IMG/VR virus record: IMGVR_UViG_3300027869_000006
Span: 1 to 64,000 of that record
Strand: one strand, 5' to 3'
Source: a virus
Length of the DNA: 64,000 nucleotides
In this document: one piece after another, positions 63,796 to 64,000 of the stretch
Layout of the letters: each line of letters begins with the position of its first letter
How positions within the stretch are numbered: the stretch's first letter is position 1
The notes under the pieces: generated by a model
What the model saw: the letters and a program-made list of their open reading frames with translations, nothing else
Told to the model about the DNA's origin: nothing
Databases searched by the model: none
Program-made: the position numbers and the translations under genes

Positions 63796-64000
63796 TTAGA
63801 CTCCTTCCTGAGCAGGTGCTACTTCATCATTCAGTAGTTCAATACCTGCTTGTACGTATGCCTCTATCCAAGCAACTTCACGCCATCTAGGATTGACACC
63901 TTCATCGACAACTTCTAACGTTAACATCCAAGGAAGCATATGGGCATCTAAAATGGCTTGTATCCTAGCATGCTTGCGTTGATTATTATCAGAGAGCAAG
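63796..64000 (-). CDS. C-terminal part of a GIY-YIG-like nuclease, cut by window
   Basis: On the minus strand the frame is open to the window edge, so only the last 67 or so residues are seen. HAMLPWMLTLEVVDE-like strand order (LPWMLTLEVVDEGVNP), then REVAWIEAYVQAGIELLNDEVAP, match the end of GIY-YIG domains, where Glu in ExxWI is catalytic and GxxLLN is conserved. Many phages carry these as homing or free-standing nucleases. The N-terminal GIY and YIG motifs would lie beyond base 64000. Confidence 0.6.
   Translation of the reverse strand, partial: LLSDNNQRKHARIQAILDAHMLPWMLTLEVVDEGVNPRWREVAWIEAYVQAGIELLNDEVAPAQEGV

Overview
The window is most of the genome of a tailed phage or prophage, of siphovirus type with an HK97-type head. 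Evidence is the order terminase small and large subunits, portal, prohead protease, major capsid protein, connectors, tail tube, frameshifted tail-assembly chaperone, tape measure, tail-tip proteins and lysis genes, nearly all on the + strand. No integrase, repressor of known family, polymerase or helicase is visible. The host cannot be proved. Mid-50s GC, GA-rich Shine-Dalgarno sequences, TnpB elements and a DUF6065 gene would fit a Ktedonobacteria-like (Chloroflexota) or other soil bacterium, but that is a guess.

Layout. 1-6.1 kb: short, tightly packed accessory genes (a methyltransferase-like protein, zinc-finger proteins, two YopX-like proteins) with a dispersed intergenic repeat. 6.15-7.4 kb: an intact TnpB element that interrupts a small gene. 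7.6-9.2 kb: HTH regulators and two divergent sigma70-type promoters, possibly a regulatory switch. 9.2-11.7 kb: small genes, one with an in-frame TGA, then a DNA sliding clamp. 11.8-14.1 kb: a possible DNA base-modification cassette (a protein that looks like a degenerate double-stranded beta-helix oxygenase, a ParB/Srx-fold protein and a TET-associated glycosyltransferase). 14.4-30.4 kb: packaging, head and tail-tube genes, with a homing endonuclease between two tail-tube-like genes. 30.4-56.1 kb: tape measure and a very large set of virion proteins with papain-like protease, phosphoesterase, glycoside hydrolase, LamG-like, BACON-like and beta-helix modules. 56.1-57.3 kb: a second TnpB element, inactivated by one nonsense codon. 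57.4-59.9 kb: lysis genes, ending in a strong terminator. 59.9-62.2 kb: minus-strand genes set between two tracts of degenerate 5-base repeats. 62.2-64 kb: a permuted papain-like hydrolase, small genes, a promoter with a hairpin RNA, a tRNA-like gene and a minus-strand gene pair running off the window.

The most unusual feature is the virion enzyme region. Two protein domains appear to be split between consecutive genes. In each case the extra DNA brings stop, ribosome-binding site, start, a new enzyme domain and a proline-rich linker, and the second half of the old domain then resumes. One of the split domains is a glycoside hydrolase whose two catalytic glutamates now lie on different polypeptides. 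The same hydrolase also carries a whole GH5 domain inserted near its N-terminus, and that GH5 domain is itself interrupted by another module.
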